In this document: piece by piece, positions 8,829 to 17,168 of the stretch | Position numbering within the stretch: position 1 is the stretch's first letter | Layout of the letters: every line of letters begins with the position of its first letter | NCBI RefSeq assembly: GCF_025398155.2 | Contig: NZ_CP104562.2 | Location: 5,828,001 to 5,892,000 of the forward strand | Source: Roseateles amylovorans | GTDB lineage: Bacteria > Pseudomonadota > Gammaproteobacteria > Burkholderiales > Burkholderiaceae_C | Direction: 5' to 3' | Length of the DNA: 64,000 nucleotides | Translations under genes and position numbers: made by a program | Notes under the pieces: generated by a model | Database searches by the model: none | Told to the model about the DNA's origin: nothing | What the model saw: the letters and a program-made list of their open reading frames with translations, nothing else

Positions 8829-10493
8829 TCAGTCCGGCGTCGAGCCTTCCTCATCGGTCATCGTTGCAACCTGCAGCGCATCGACGGCCGCATGGCGCTC
8901 GCGCTTGCTCGCATACATCGCGGCATCGCTGCGGGCGAGCAAGGTCTCCAGGGTGTCGCCGTCCTGGCATTGAGACACCCCGATGCTGATGCTGACCGAC
9001 AGCCCTTCCGACACCGACGACCAGTCGTGACGCCGCACCGCCTCCGCCAGGCGGTGGCAGGCCTGCTGGGCGATCTCCACCGTGGCGCCGCGCAGCAGCA
9101 GCACGAATTCATCGCCGGCCAGACGCGCGGCCAGGTCCTGCTCCCGCACATGCTGGCGCATCAGGCGGGCGATCTGGTTGAGCACCTGGTCGCCCACCAC
9201 ATGCGAGTGGTGATCGTTGACCTGCTTGAAATGGTCGACATCGATCAGCGCCAGGCTCAGCACGCCCGCGCCGTCCGCCCGTGCCAGCTGGGCGCGGGCC
9301 TGCATCTCGAAGCTGCGACGGTTGTCCAGGCTCGTCAGCGGATCTTCCATCGAAAGTCGCGCCAGGCGCTGCGCTTCGTCCGCGAGCCGGGCGCGATCCC
9401 GCTCGCTGCGGCGGGCGTCCAGCTGCCACTGCACCGCTTCGGCCCGGCTGGCCAGGCTGGCAATGCGAACCCGTGCCTCGCGCTCGCGCAGGTCGCGCAT
9501 GCGCTGCAGCGCGCGCTGCGGTTGACCTTGTTGTTCCTCGATCTGACTCGCGATCAATTCGCCCAGCTGCGCCAGCGGCTCATGTTGACCCTCATCGGCC
9601 AGCGCGACCAGTTGCGATGCCGCGCGCCGGGCTTGAGGCCACAGTCGGCGTGACCAGGCCAGCTCGGTCTGCACCCATCCGGCCAGCGCCGCCAGCCAGT
9701 GGCGCTCCTGCGCGGGCAGCAGCGCCAGGGCCTGCTGCAGCTCGGGCTGGGCCAACGCCGAGGCGCCCTTCCAGATCTGGGCCAGTGTCTGCATCAGCGT
9801 CCACCAGCATTCCCATTCGCGCACCTGCTCGCGGTCCGCCTCATGGTCGCTCTCACGGGCCTGGGCGGCATCGCCATGGGCCAGCAGGTGCCGGGCGTTG
9901 ATCAGGTGGCCTTCGAGCGCGCCACGGGTGGGCAACTGGCCGCGTTGTTCCCGTTCCCCCGCCATGCGCAGCAGCTCGCCCAGCGCCAGCCACAGGCAGG
10001 CACTGAGCGGGCTTTGAGGCGGCTTGCAGGCATTGGCGGCATCGGCCGCCTGACGCAGAACTTCGGCCGCCTTGTCGAAACTGCGCGCCCAGACATAGCA
10101 GGCGCCGAGGTCTCGCAACGCCACCGCCAAGGCCGCGCCGTCGCCGCGCAGTTGGGCCAGACGAAGCCCCAGCAGCGCCGCCTCGATCGCTTCCTCATGG
10201 TGGCCGGCCAGCGAGGCACTGTGCGCCAGCACCGACAGCGCCCCCGCCTCACCCTGCGCATCCCCGTGCTGCTGGAACAGCCGGGCGGCAACCTCGCTGC
10301 GCGGACGCGCGTCGCCGGGCCGATGCATCGCCCGGTCGCAGCGGGCCAGGTGCAACAGGGCGTGGGCCTGCTGCACCTCGTCAGCCTGCTCGAGCGCGAG
10401 CAGCAGCCATTCCTCGCCGGCGGCATGGGCGGCGTCGGCGTCCCCCGCCAGCAGGGCGGCTCGGGCTTGTTGGGGCAGAGGGTGCAGGTCCAA
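8829..10493 (-). CDS. Diguanylate cyclase with N-terminal TPR-like region (GGDEF)
   Basis: 554 aa. Residues 1 to about 330 are an all-helical TPR-like array, followed by a helical linker (REREARVRIASLASRAEAVQ) and a GGDEF domain from about residue 375. The active-site loop reads AGDEF; an Ala in the first position occurs in active cyclases. DVDHFKQVNDHHSHVVGD is intact, and an RxxD inhibitory site (REQD) lies five residues before the loop, so product inhibition is expected. There is no signal peptide or membrane segment, so it should act in the cytoplasm with the TPR region as a protein-interaction sensor. It encodes the opposite activity to the HD-GYP protein at 1578. Confidence 0.92.
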   Translation of the reverse strand: MDLHPLPQQARAALLAGDADAAHAAGEEWLLLALEQADEVQQAHALLHLARCDRAMHRPGDARPRSEVAARLFQQHGDAQGEAGALSVLAHSASLAGHHEEAIEAALLGLRLAQLRGDGAALAVALRDLGACYVWARSFDKAAEVLRQAADAANACKPPQSPLSACLWLALGELLRMAGEREQRGQLPTRGALEGHLINARHLLAHGDAAQARESDHEADREQVREWECWWTLMQTLAQIWKGASALAQPELQQALALLPAQERHWLAALAGWVQTELAWSRRLWPQARRAASQLVALADEGQHEPLAQLGELIASQIEEQQGQPQRALQRMRDLREREARVRIASLASRAEAVQWQLDARRSERDRARLADEAQRLARLSMEDPLTSLDNRRSFEMQARAQLARADGAGVLSLALIDVDHFKQVNDHHSHVVGDQVLNQIARLMRQHVREQDLAARLAGDEFVLLLRGATVEIAQQACHRLAEAVRRHDWSSVSEGLSVSISIGVSQCQDGDTLETLLARSDAAMYASKRERHAAVDALQVATMTDEEGSTPD

Positions 10494-10502
10494 GACAGGC
10501 GA

Positions 10503-11456
10503 TCAGGCAGAGCGGTTCGGCGTCGATGGGTGGGAGGATACCGGTATCAACCGCGGCGCCAGCAAGGCGGCGAGCCATTGCATGAACGCCTGCACACGGC
10601 GAGGCAACTGGCGCCGGTGCGGATAGAGCAGATGAACCGGCATCGGCGCGGCGCGATGGTGCGGCAGGATCTCGCGCAGATGGCCGGCATTCACTTCGAT
10701 CTGATTGCCGTGGCGGGGCACCTGGATGATGCCCAGCCCCGCCAGGCAGGCGGCGGCATAGGCTTCCGAGTTGTTGACGGTCAGCGTGCCGCCCATCGGC
10801 TCGAAATGAACCTCGCCCTGTGCGTCCTGCCATTCGAAGCCGGGCGAGCGCTGGCCCAGCGTCGACACATAGTGCACGAGCCGGTGGGTGGCCAGATCGG
10901 CCAGGGCCTGGGGCTCGCCATGCGCGGCGAGATAGGCCGGACTGGCGCAGTTCATCATCTCCAGCACGCCCAGGGGCCGGGCGACCAGACTGGAATCCGT
11001 CAGCATGCCGACGCGCAGCACGCAGTCGAAGCCCTCGCGGACCACGTCCACGCGGCGATCGGTGCTGCTGAGTTCGATCTCCAGCTCGGGGTGGGCAGAC
11101 AGGAAGCCCGGCAGCGCCGGAATCACCAGATCGCGGGCGAAGCGCATCGGCAGATCGACCCGCAGCCGTCCGCGCAGGCCGCTGGTGGCGGGCTGGAAGA
11201 GGGTCTGCATCTCATCCATGTCGGCCAGCAAGTCCTTGCAGCGGTCCAGGCAGACCTGGCCGTCCTGGGTCAACTGGACCCGACGCGTCGTCCGATGGAA
11301 CAGCCGGGTACCCAGCGTGGCCTCCAACCGCTGCACGGCGGTGGAGACGCTGGCCTTGGGCAAGCCGAGGCTGGTGGCCGCCTGGGTGAAGCTGGCCAGT
11401 TCGGCGACACGGACAAAGATCTGCAGGGTCTCGACGGACGGCAATGGGCTCGCCAT
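10503..11456 (-). CDS. LysR-family transcriptional regulator
   Basis: 317 aa. The N-terminal winged helix-turn-helix is typical (LQIFVRVAELASFTQAATSL then LPKASVSTAVQRLE), followed by a periplasmic-binding-fold effector domain. It belongs to the CrgA/DsdC-like class often seen beside short-chain dehydrogenases. ATG 11456 is preferred to an in-frame start at 11528 because GAGGTG lies just upstream and the protein then begins a few residues before the HTH. It is divergent from the SDR gene at 11565; the usual LTTR arrangement suggests it regulates that gene. The stop is 9 bp from the start of the GGDEF gene. Confidence 0.92.
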   Translation of the reverse strand: MASPLPSVETLQIFVRVAELASFTQAATSLGLPKASVSTAVQRLEATLGTRLFHRTTRRVQLTQDGQVCLDRCKDLLADMDEMQTLFQPATSGLRGRLRVDLPMRFARDLVIPALPGFLSAHPELEIELSSTDRRVDVVREGFDCVLRVGMLTDSSLVARPLGVLEMMNCASPAYLAAHGEPQALADLATHRLVHYVSTLGQRSPGFEWQDAQGEVHFEPMGGTLTVNNSEAYAAACLAGLGIIQVPRHGNQIEVNAGHLREILPHHRAAPMPVHLLYPHRRQLPRRVQAFMQWLAALLAPRLIPVSSHPSTPNRSA

Positions 11457-11564
11457 TTGTTCACCTCGCGCGAACAGTTCAATCAGATCGAGGCAGTTTA
11501 TCAATCCGATGTCGATCAATAGAGTCACGTCATTGCCTCAGCGTTCATCCCACAAGGAATCGAC
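11457..11564. promoter_or_regulatory. Divergent lysR/SDR intergenic region, candidate LTTR operator
   Basis: A 108-bp gap between divergent start codons. It is AT-richer than its surroundings and holds two near-inverted GATCGA/TCGATC elements (around 11487 and 11512) and TATCAAT...GATCAAT direct elements. LysR regulators normally bind such regions, but no exact T-N11-A palindrome is clear, so the operator is inferred from gene arrangement. Confidence 0.4.
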
Positions 11565-12380
11565 ATGACTCACCCTGCCACCTCTCATTCCGCCCACACA
11601 TCGACCGCCTCCACCGTTCGCGGGGAGCCTCAGATCGCGGTGATCACCGGCGGCAGCCGCGGCCTGGGCCGCAATGCTGCGCTGCAACTGGCGCACCGCG
11701 GCATCGACAGCGTCATCACCTACCGCAGCCAGGCCGAGGACGCCCGCGCGGTGGTAGCCGAGATCCAGGCCCTGGGCGGCCGTGCGGCGGCCCTGCCGCT
11801 GGATGTGGGTGACAGCGCGAGCTTCCCCGCGTTCGTCGATGCACTGCGCGAGGTGCTGGCGCGCGAGTGGTCGCGGGACCGGGTGGACCATCTGGTCAAC
11901 AACGGCGGCGTCGGCCTGCACTTGCCGCTGGCGCAGACCAGCGAGGCGCAGTTCGACGAGATGATGCGGGTGCACCTCAAGGGCCCGTTCTTCCTGACAC
12001 AGGCGCTGCTGCCGCTGATCCGCGACGGCGGCAGCGTGCTCAACATCTCCTCGGGCCTGACGCGTTTCTCCATCCCAGGCTACGGTGCCTATGCCTCGAT
12101 GAAGGGCGGGCTGGAAGTGCTGTCGCGCTACCTGGCGAAGGAACTCGGCGGCCGCGGCATTCGCGTCAACACGCTGGCGCCCGGTGCGATCGAAACCGAT
12201 TTCAACGGCGGCGCCTTGCGCAACACGCCGGATCTGAATCGATTCGTCGCCAGCCAGACGGCGCTGGGCCGCACCGGTCAGCCGGACGACATCGGCCGGG
12301 TCGTGGCCGCGCTGCTGTCGCAGGACAGCGGATGGATCACCGCGCAGCGGATCGAGGCGTCGGGCGGGATGTTTGTCTGA
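11565..12380 (+). CDS. SDR family NAD(P)-dependent oxidoreductase
   Basis: 271 aa classical short-chain dehydrogenase. It has the dinucleotide-binding TGGSRGLGRNAA motif, NNGG (variant of NNAG), an active-site Ser in LNISSGLTR and the YxxxK pair in YGAYASMKGG. The C-terminal part has the usual RVNTLAPGAIETDF loop. An Arg in the TYRS turn after the second strand suggests NADP(H). RBS AAGGA precedes ATG 11565. It is divergent from a LysR regulator. The substrate cannot be deduced. Confidence 0.92.
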   Translation: MTHPATSHSAHTSTASTVRGEPQIAVITGGSRGLGRNAALQLAHRGIDSVITYRSQAEDARAVVAEIQALGGRAAALPLDVGDSASFPAFVDALREVLAREWSRDRVDHLVNNGGVGLHLPLAQTSEAQFDEMMRVHLKGPFFLTQALLPLIRDGGSVLNISSGLTRFSIPGYGAYASMKGGLEVLSRYLAKELGGRGIRVNTLAPGAIETDFNGGALRNTPDLNRFVASQTALGRTGQPDDIGRVVAALLSQDSGWITAQRIEASGGMFV

Positions 12381-12422
12381 TCGGTCGATAGGCTGAAAGC
12401 AGCGGCGCTTGCACCTCCCCGC

Positions 12423-13253
12423 TCACCGCACCGCTTGCCACCGATGCCGACGCCAGCGTCGCTGCGCATTCAGTGCCCGCAGCGCCAGCCAGGCGCGGGC
12501 GAGCAGCGAGGGCGGTCGCTCGCACAGGCCGCCGAAGAATTCGTACTTCGCCGTGTAGCGGGCGGCTTGACGGCCATAACGCGCCAGCACGCGACGCTCG
12601 TCTTCCTTCGGATCGGCATCCGGGTGGTTCTTGTAGAGGTCGCCGCCGCGCACCGGACGGGTGTGATGCACCGGCGTCGCATCCAGCACCGCTATGGCGC
12701 GGCGGTCCGGGTTGTCGATCAGGCCTGGCCAGACAAAGTCCAGCCCCCAGCCGATGCGGCTGAAATGGAAGCTCTCCCGGCAGCGCCGCAGCGCCTCGCG
12801 CGAGAACAGCGGCGCCATGACCTCCACAAACCCCATGTGCCGCAGCACATAGCCCGGCTGCTGCAGCAGGGTGTCGAAGGTGAAATAGGAATCGCGGGTC
12901 AACGCCGGCTGCGCCAGTTGCAGACGGTGCGCATGGAAGAGATCGAACATCCGCACCAGCGTGGCCGTGTCGACCGCCAGGTCGTCATCGGGCAGCCAGA
13001 TGGCGTCGTATTGGTCGACCAAATGGGGATGCTCGTCCAGCAGTTCGCCCAGGCACGGCCATTTGGGGCCGCGACGGGTCTCATAGAGGTCGCAGGTGTC
13101 GCGATGGCGGTCCGGCAACTGGCCGTAGTAGGACACCATCAGGTCGAAGTTGCGGTCGGCATCGGCAATCCACTGCGGATGCAGCGATTGATCGCCCGCG
13201 CGCAGGATCACAAGGTTCCGGCGCGGCCGGTGAGGCAGGAGGAGGATTCGCAT
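12423..13253 (-). CDS. DUF707 family protein, function unknown
   Basis: 276 aa. The sequence resembles DUF707 proteins: an N-terminal NLVILRAGDQSLHPQWI strand-turn, a central IWLPDDDLAVD acidic motif (reminiscent of the DxD of glycosyltransferases, which is only a suggestion), FHAHRLQLAQPALT, and GWGLDFVWPGL. ATG 13253 is chosen because the protein then starts MRILLLPHRP; a start at 13334 would add 27 residues without homology. The last 30 residues are very basic. It stands alone between an SDR and the liv cluster. Confidence 0.75.
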   Translation of the reverse strand: MRILLLPHRPRRNLVILRAGDQSLHPQWIADADRNFDLMVSYYGQLPDRHRDTCDLYETRRGPKWPCLGELLDEHPHLVDQYDAIWLPDDDLAVDTATLVRMFDLFHAHRLQLAQPALTRDSYFTFDTLLQQPGYVLRHMGFVEVMAPLFSREALRRCRESFHFSRIGWGLDFVWPGLIDNPDRRAIAVLDATPVHHTRPVRGGDLYKNHPDADPKEDERRVLARYGRQAARYTAKYEFFGGLCERPPSLLARAWLALRALNAQRRWRRHRWQAVR

Positions 13254-13459
13254 TGCAGCGGTTGAACGCAGGCGCCGACGGGCGCCCCACACCGCCATTG
13301 AAAAGCCGCAAGGTAAGCGCCGATTGGCTGGCACTTGTCAGCGCTGACACATCGGCGCACCCATCCAGCTGGAACCGCGCCCCACCGCAGTGAAGCCGCA
13401 CTGAACCCGCGCTGAAGTCGCCCCAGCCTGAAGACCCTCGCCCCAGCGGCACCCGCCCC

Positions 13460-14182
13460 TCAGTGGCCTCCGCCCAGATACGCCGCCTTGACTGCGGGAT
13501 CTGTGCGCAACTGCTCGGCCGGACCATGCAACGAGATCCGACCGTTCTCCAGCACATAGCCGTAGTCGGCCACGGCCAGCGCTGCAGCGGCGAACTGCTC
13601 GACAAGCAACATCGTCACGCCCTGGGCCTTCAGACGCTCGATGATGCGGAACACCTCTTCCACCAGGATCGGCGCCAGGCCCATCGACGGCTCGTCCAGC
13701 AGCACCACCTCGGGATTGAGCATGGTGGCGCGGGCCATCGCCAGCATCTGCTGCTCGCCGCCGGACAGCGTGCCCGCGAGCTGCTGGCGTCGCTCCTTGA
13801 GCCGGGGGAACAGCTCCATCGCCCGTTCCAGGTCGGCCTCCACATCCCCGCGCGGCCGGGCGCCGGTGTAACGCGGGAAGGCGCCGAGCCGGAGGTTGTC
13901 GGTCACGGTCATGGTGGCGAACACGCGCCGGCCTTCCGGCGAATGGGCCAGCCCCAGTCGGGCGATGTGGAAGGATTCCAGCCCGTCGATGCGCTTGCCG
14001 TTCAGGGTGATGGCGCCGGCACTGGGCGCGATCATTCCGGAGACCGCGCGCATCGTGGTCGTCTTGCCGGCGCCATTGGAGCCGATCAGGGTGACGACCT
14101 TGCCTTGCGGCACGTCCACCGAGATGCCGTGCAGCACCTCGACCTTGCCGTAGCCGGCATGCAGTTGATCGATCTTCAACAT
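13460..14182 (-). CDS. livF: Branched-chain amino acid ABC transporter ATP-binding protein LivF
   Basis: 240 aa ABC ATPase with Walker A GSNGAGKT, signature LSGGEQQM, Walker B VVLLDEPSMGL and a switch His replaced by Gln in LLVEQF, as is normal in LivF. Length and motifs match the family. It lies 15 bp after the livM-livG fusion and closes the high-affinity branched-chain amino acid (or amide/urea-type) uptake operon. Confidence 0.93.
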   Translation of the reverse strand: MLKIDQLHAGYGKVEVLHGISVDVPQGKVVTLIGSNGAGKTTTMRAVSGMIAPSAGAITLNGKRIDGLESFHIARLGLAHSPEGRRVFATMTVTDNLRLGAFPRYTGARPRGDVEADLERAMELFPRLKERRQQLAGTLSGGEQQMLAMARATMLNPEVVLLDEPSMGLAPILVEEVFRIIERLKAQGVTMLLVEQFAAAALAVADYGYVLENGRISLHGPAEQLRTDPAVKAAYLGGGH

Positions 14183-14197
14183 GTCTGTGTTCCCGGT

Positions 14198-16153
14198 TCA
14201 GGCCGCCTGGCCGCCGAGGTAAGCCTCGATCACCTTCGGATCCGCCTGCACCTGCGCGGGTCGTCCCTCGGCAATCTTCTGGCCGAAGTCCAGCACCGAG
14301 ACCGTGTCGCAGATGCCCATCACCACGTCCATGTGGTGCTCGATCAGGATCACGGTGATGCCGTGGTCGCGGATCTTGCCGATGATGCGCATCAGCTCCT
14401 TGATGTCGGGCGCGGTCAGGCCGGCGGCGGGCTCGTCCAGCAGCAGCAGCTGCGGATCCAGCGCCAGCGCGCGGGCGATCTCCAGCAGCCGCTGCTTGCC
14501 GTAGGGCAGGTTGCGCGCTTCCTCCTGCGCCAGCTCGCCCAGGCCGACAAACTCCAGCAGACTCAAGCCGCGGGCGCGGGCCGCGGCGTCCTCGGCGTTG
14601 TAGCGCGGCGAATGCAAGGCCACCTGCACCAGGTTGCTGCCGAAGCTGTGGTGCAGCGCCACCATCACGTTGTGCAAGGCGCTCATCTCGCCGAACAGCT
14701 GCACATTCTGGAAGGTGCGGGCGATGCCGGACAAGGCGATGTCCGACGAGGTCCGCCCCACCAGCGAGCGATCGCCGAACTTCAGCGCGCCCGCGGTGGG
14801 CACGTAGATGCCGGTGAGCACATTCATCATGGTGCTCTTGCCCGAGCCGTTGGGCCCGATCAGACCGTGCACCGTGCCGCGTCGGACCTGCAGGTCGACA
14901 TTGTTCAGCGCCTTCAGGCCGCCGAACTGCATCAACACGCCGCGCGCATCGAGCAACACCTCGTCCTGCCCGGCGCCCTGGCCGCCTGGACTGCCACCGG
15001 CATTGGCAATGGCATCGGTCGGCTTCTCGCCGACCGGGCCGCCCTCGCCCACCGGCTTGGCCTTGAGATGCAGCGCATTGCGCACGAAGCCGACGATGCC
15101 GTCCTGCAGGTAGTAGACGACGAACAGCGTGATCAAGCCGAAGATCGACAGCCGCCAGTCGGTCATGGTCTGCAGCACGAAGGACAGCCCCGCCAGCGCG
15201 ATGCTGCCCACCACCGGAATGGCCGCCTGCACCCCGCCGACCTTGCCGCGACGAAACGCCACCGTGGTGGCCGCGACCACCAGGATCGCGAAGATCACCG
15301 ACACCCAGCGGAACAGCGACACGTCATCCAGCGCCTTGGGCAGCAGCACGATGATCGCCGCACCCAGCAAGGCGCCAGTGCGGGTCTTGCGGCCGCCCAT
15401 GATGATGGCCAGCAGGAACATCACCGTCAGCTCGAAGTTGTAGGTGTTGGGCGAGATGTACTGTTCCGAATAGGCATACAGGCCGCCGGCCAGACCGGCG
15501 AGCCCGGCGCTGATCACGAACGCATAGACCTTGTAGCGATAGACGGACACGCCCATGCAGTCCGACGCCACCGGGCTGCCGCGCAGCGCCTCGAAGGCCC
15601 GGCCCAGGTGAGAGCGCAGGATCCGGTGCACGAAGACCAGCGAGGCGATCAGCAGCACCGCGACCAGCCAGTAGTACTGGTCCTCGCTCATCGGGCTCTC
15701 CCCCAGCTTCGGCTTGGTGAGCGTGATGCCCATCGGTCCGTTGGTGAGGAAGTCCATCTCGTTGATCAGGATCTGGATGATGGTGCCGAAGGCCAGCGTC
15801 ACCATCGCCAGATACGGCCCGGTCACCCGCAGCGCCGGCAGTGCCAGCAACGCGCCGAACAGCGCCGAAACCGCCACCGCCGCGGGCAAGGTCAGATAGA
15901 CCGGCAGGCCCAGCTTCATCACCAGCACGCCCGCGGTATAGGCGCCCACGCCGAACAGCCCTGCATGCCCCAGCGACACCTGGCCGGTGTAGCCGACCAC
16001 GATGTCCAGGCCGAACAGCACGATCGCATAGATCATGATGGTCTCGACCAAGTGGATGTAATACGGATTGCCCGACGCCAGCGGGAAGGCGAACAGCGCG
16101 ACGGCCGCGACCACGCCCGCGGCGATCTTCTTGGGATTCATCGATGCATTCAT
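14198..16153 (-). CDS. livM: Fused LivM permease - LivG ATPase of branched-chain amino acid ABC transporter
   Basis: 651 aa, about the sum of LivM and LivG. Residues 1 to about 300 are the LivM permease (GLDIVVGYTGQVSLGHAGLF, GPYLAMVTLAFGTI, AGLAGLAGGLYAYSEQYISP). Further hydrophobic segments (about 305-370) and a Gly-rich linker (about 375-405) lead into a complete LivG ATPase: Walker A GPNGSGKS, Q-loop ARTFQNVQLF, a degenerate signature region NLPYGKQRLLEIARAL, Walker B LLLLDEPAAGL and switch His in LIEHHMD. One polypeptide therefore supplies one permease and one ATPase subunit; LivH and LivF supply the others. It sits 6 bp after livH. Confidence 0.93.
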   Translation of the reverse strand: MNASMNPKKIAAGVVAAVALFAFPLASGNPYYIHLVETIMIYAIVLFGLDIVVGYTGQVSLGHAGLFGVGAYTAGVLVMKLGLPVYLTLPAAVAVSALFGALLALPALRVTGPYLAMVTLAFGTIIQILINEMDFLTNGPMGITLTKPKLGESPMSEDQYYWLVAVLLIASLVFVHRILRSHLGRAFEALRGSPVASDCMGVSVYRYKVYAFVISAGLAGLAGGLYAYSEQYISPNTYNFELTVMFLLAIIMGGRKTRTGALLGAAIIVLLPKALDDVSLFRWVSVIFAILVVAATTVAFRRGKVGGVQAAIPVVGSIALAGLSFVLQTMTDWRLSIFGLITLFVVYYLQDGIVGFVRNALHLKAKPVGEGGPVGEKPTDAIANAGGSPGGQGAGQDEVLLDARGVLMQFGGLKALNNVDLQVRRGTVHGLIGPNGSGKSTMMNVLTGIYVPTAGALKFGDRSLVGRTSSDIALSGIARTFQNVQLFGEMSALHNVMVALHHSFGSNLVQVALHSPRYNAEDAAARARGLSLLEFVGLGELAQEEARNLPYGKQRLLEIARALALDPQLLLLDEPAAGLTAPDIKELMRIIGKIRDHGITVILIEHHMDVVMGICDTVSVLDFGQKIAEGRPAQVQADPKVIEAYLGGQAA

Positions 16154-16159
16154 GGACGG

Positions 16160-17035
16160 TCAGACCTTCTTGATCGCGGTCTTGCCGAACAGGCCGGCCG
16201 GCTTCAACGCCAGCACGATCAGCAGCAGCACCAGACCGGGCACATCCTTGTAGCCGGTGGACAGGTAGAAGCCGGTGGTGGTCTCGGCAATGCCCAGGAT
16301 GATTCCGCCCACCACGATGCCCATGCCCGAGGTCAGCCCGCCGATGATCGCCACCGCGAAGGCCTTCAGGCCGAGCACCGCGCCCATGGTGGCGCCGGTG
16401 AGCGTCAGCGGCGCGATCAGCACGCCCGCGAAGGCGGCGGTGAGCGAAGACAACGCATAGGAGAAGGTGATCACCAGCCCGGTGTTGATGCCCATGAGCT
16501 TGGCGGCATCGCGGTCGTTGAAGGTCGCGACCACGGCGCGCCCATAGATCGAGCGCCGATTGAACAGCTCCACCGCCAGCATCATCGCCAGCGCGCCGAC
16601 GACGACCAGGATCTCCATCGGCAGCACATTCGCGCCCAGGAACTTGAGCGGCGCTTCGGGCAGCGGCGACGGGAACTTCAGGTCATCGCGACCCCAGACG
16701 TTTTCCGCCACATTCTTGAAGATGATGCCCAGCGCGATGGTCGACATGATCCAGCCGAACTCGGACTTGATCTTGATCGCCGGCCGCACGCCGATGCGTT
16801 CGACGAAGGCGCCCTGCAAGGCACCGAACAGGCACACCAGCGGAATCATCAGCCAGTAGTTCACGCCAAGGCCGACCAGCGTCAGGCCGACCAGCGCGCC
16901 CAGCATCAGCGCATCGCCCTGGCCGAAGTTGAGGGTGTCGGAGGTGGAGAAGGTCAGCTGGTAGCCGAAGGCAATGACCGCATAGATCATGCCGAGCGCG
17001 ATGCCGCTGAACACCAGTTGGGTCAGGATCTGCAT
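16160..17035 (-). CDS. livH: Branched-chain amino acid ABC transporter permease LivH
   Basis: 291 aa integral membrane protein with about eight helices. It begins MQILTQLVFSGIALGMIYAV, a typical LivH start, followed by LTFSTSDTLNFGQGDALML, and contains the EAA-like cytoplasmic loop NDRDAAKLMGINTGLVITFS. Second gene of the operon; 133 bp with a terminator hairpin separate it from the binding-protein gene upstream. Confidence 0.93.
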   Translation of the reverse strand: MQILTQLVFSGIALGMIYAVIAFGYQLTFSTSDTLNFGQGDALMLGALVGLTLVGLGVNYWLMIPLVCLFGALQGAFVERIGVRPAIKIKSEFGWIMSTIALGIIFKNVAENVWGRDDLKFPSPLPEAPLKFLGANVLPMEILVVVGALAMMLAVELFNRRSIYGRAVVATFNDRDAAKLMGINTGLVITFSYALSSLTAAFAGVLIAPLTLTGATMGAVLGLKAFAVAIIGGLTSGMGIVVGGIILGIAETTTGFYLSTGYKDVPGLVLLLIVLALKPAGLFGKTAIKKV

Positions 17036-17133
17036 ACGAAGTCCATGACTGCGAGGACGACGCCCGGCCCCTGCCGGCGCGCCGCCCGACCGACGCCGCC
17101 GGCCACGCCCGCAGGCGCGCCGTGCGACGCACG

Positions 17134-17160
17134 AGAAAACGGCCGCTTGCGGCGGCCGTT
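17134..17160 (-). terminator. Intrinsic terminator between livK and livH
   Basis: Perfect 9-bp inverted repeat AACGGCCGC / GCGGCCGTT with a 5-base loop, starting eight bases after the livK stop; on the minus strand it runs into TTTTCTC. This looks like a rho-independent terminator placed inside the operon. Partial read-through would give more binding protein than membrane components, a common pattern in ABC operons. Confidence 0.75.
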
Positions 17161-17168
17161 GGCGGGGA

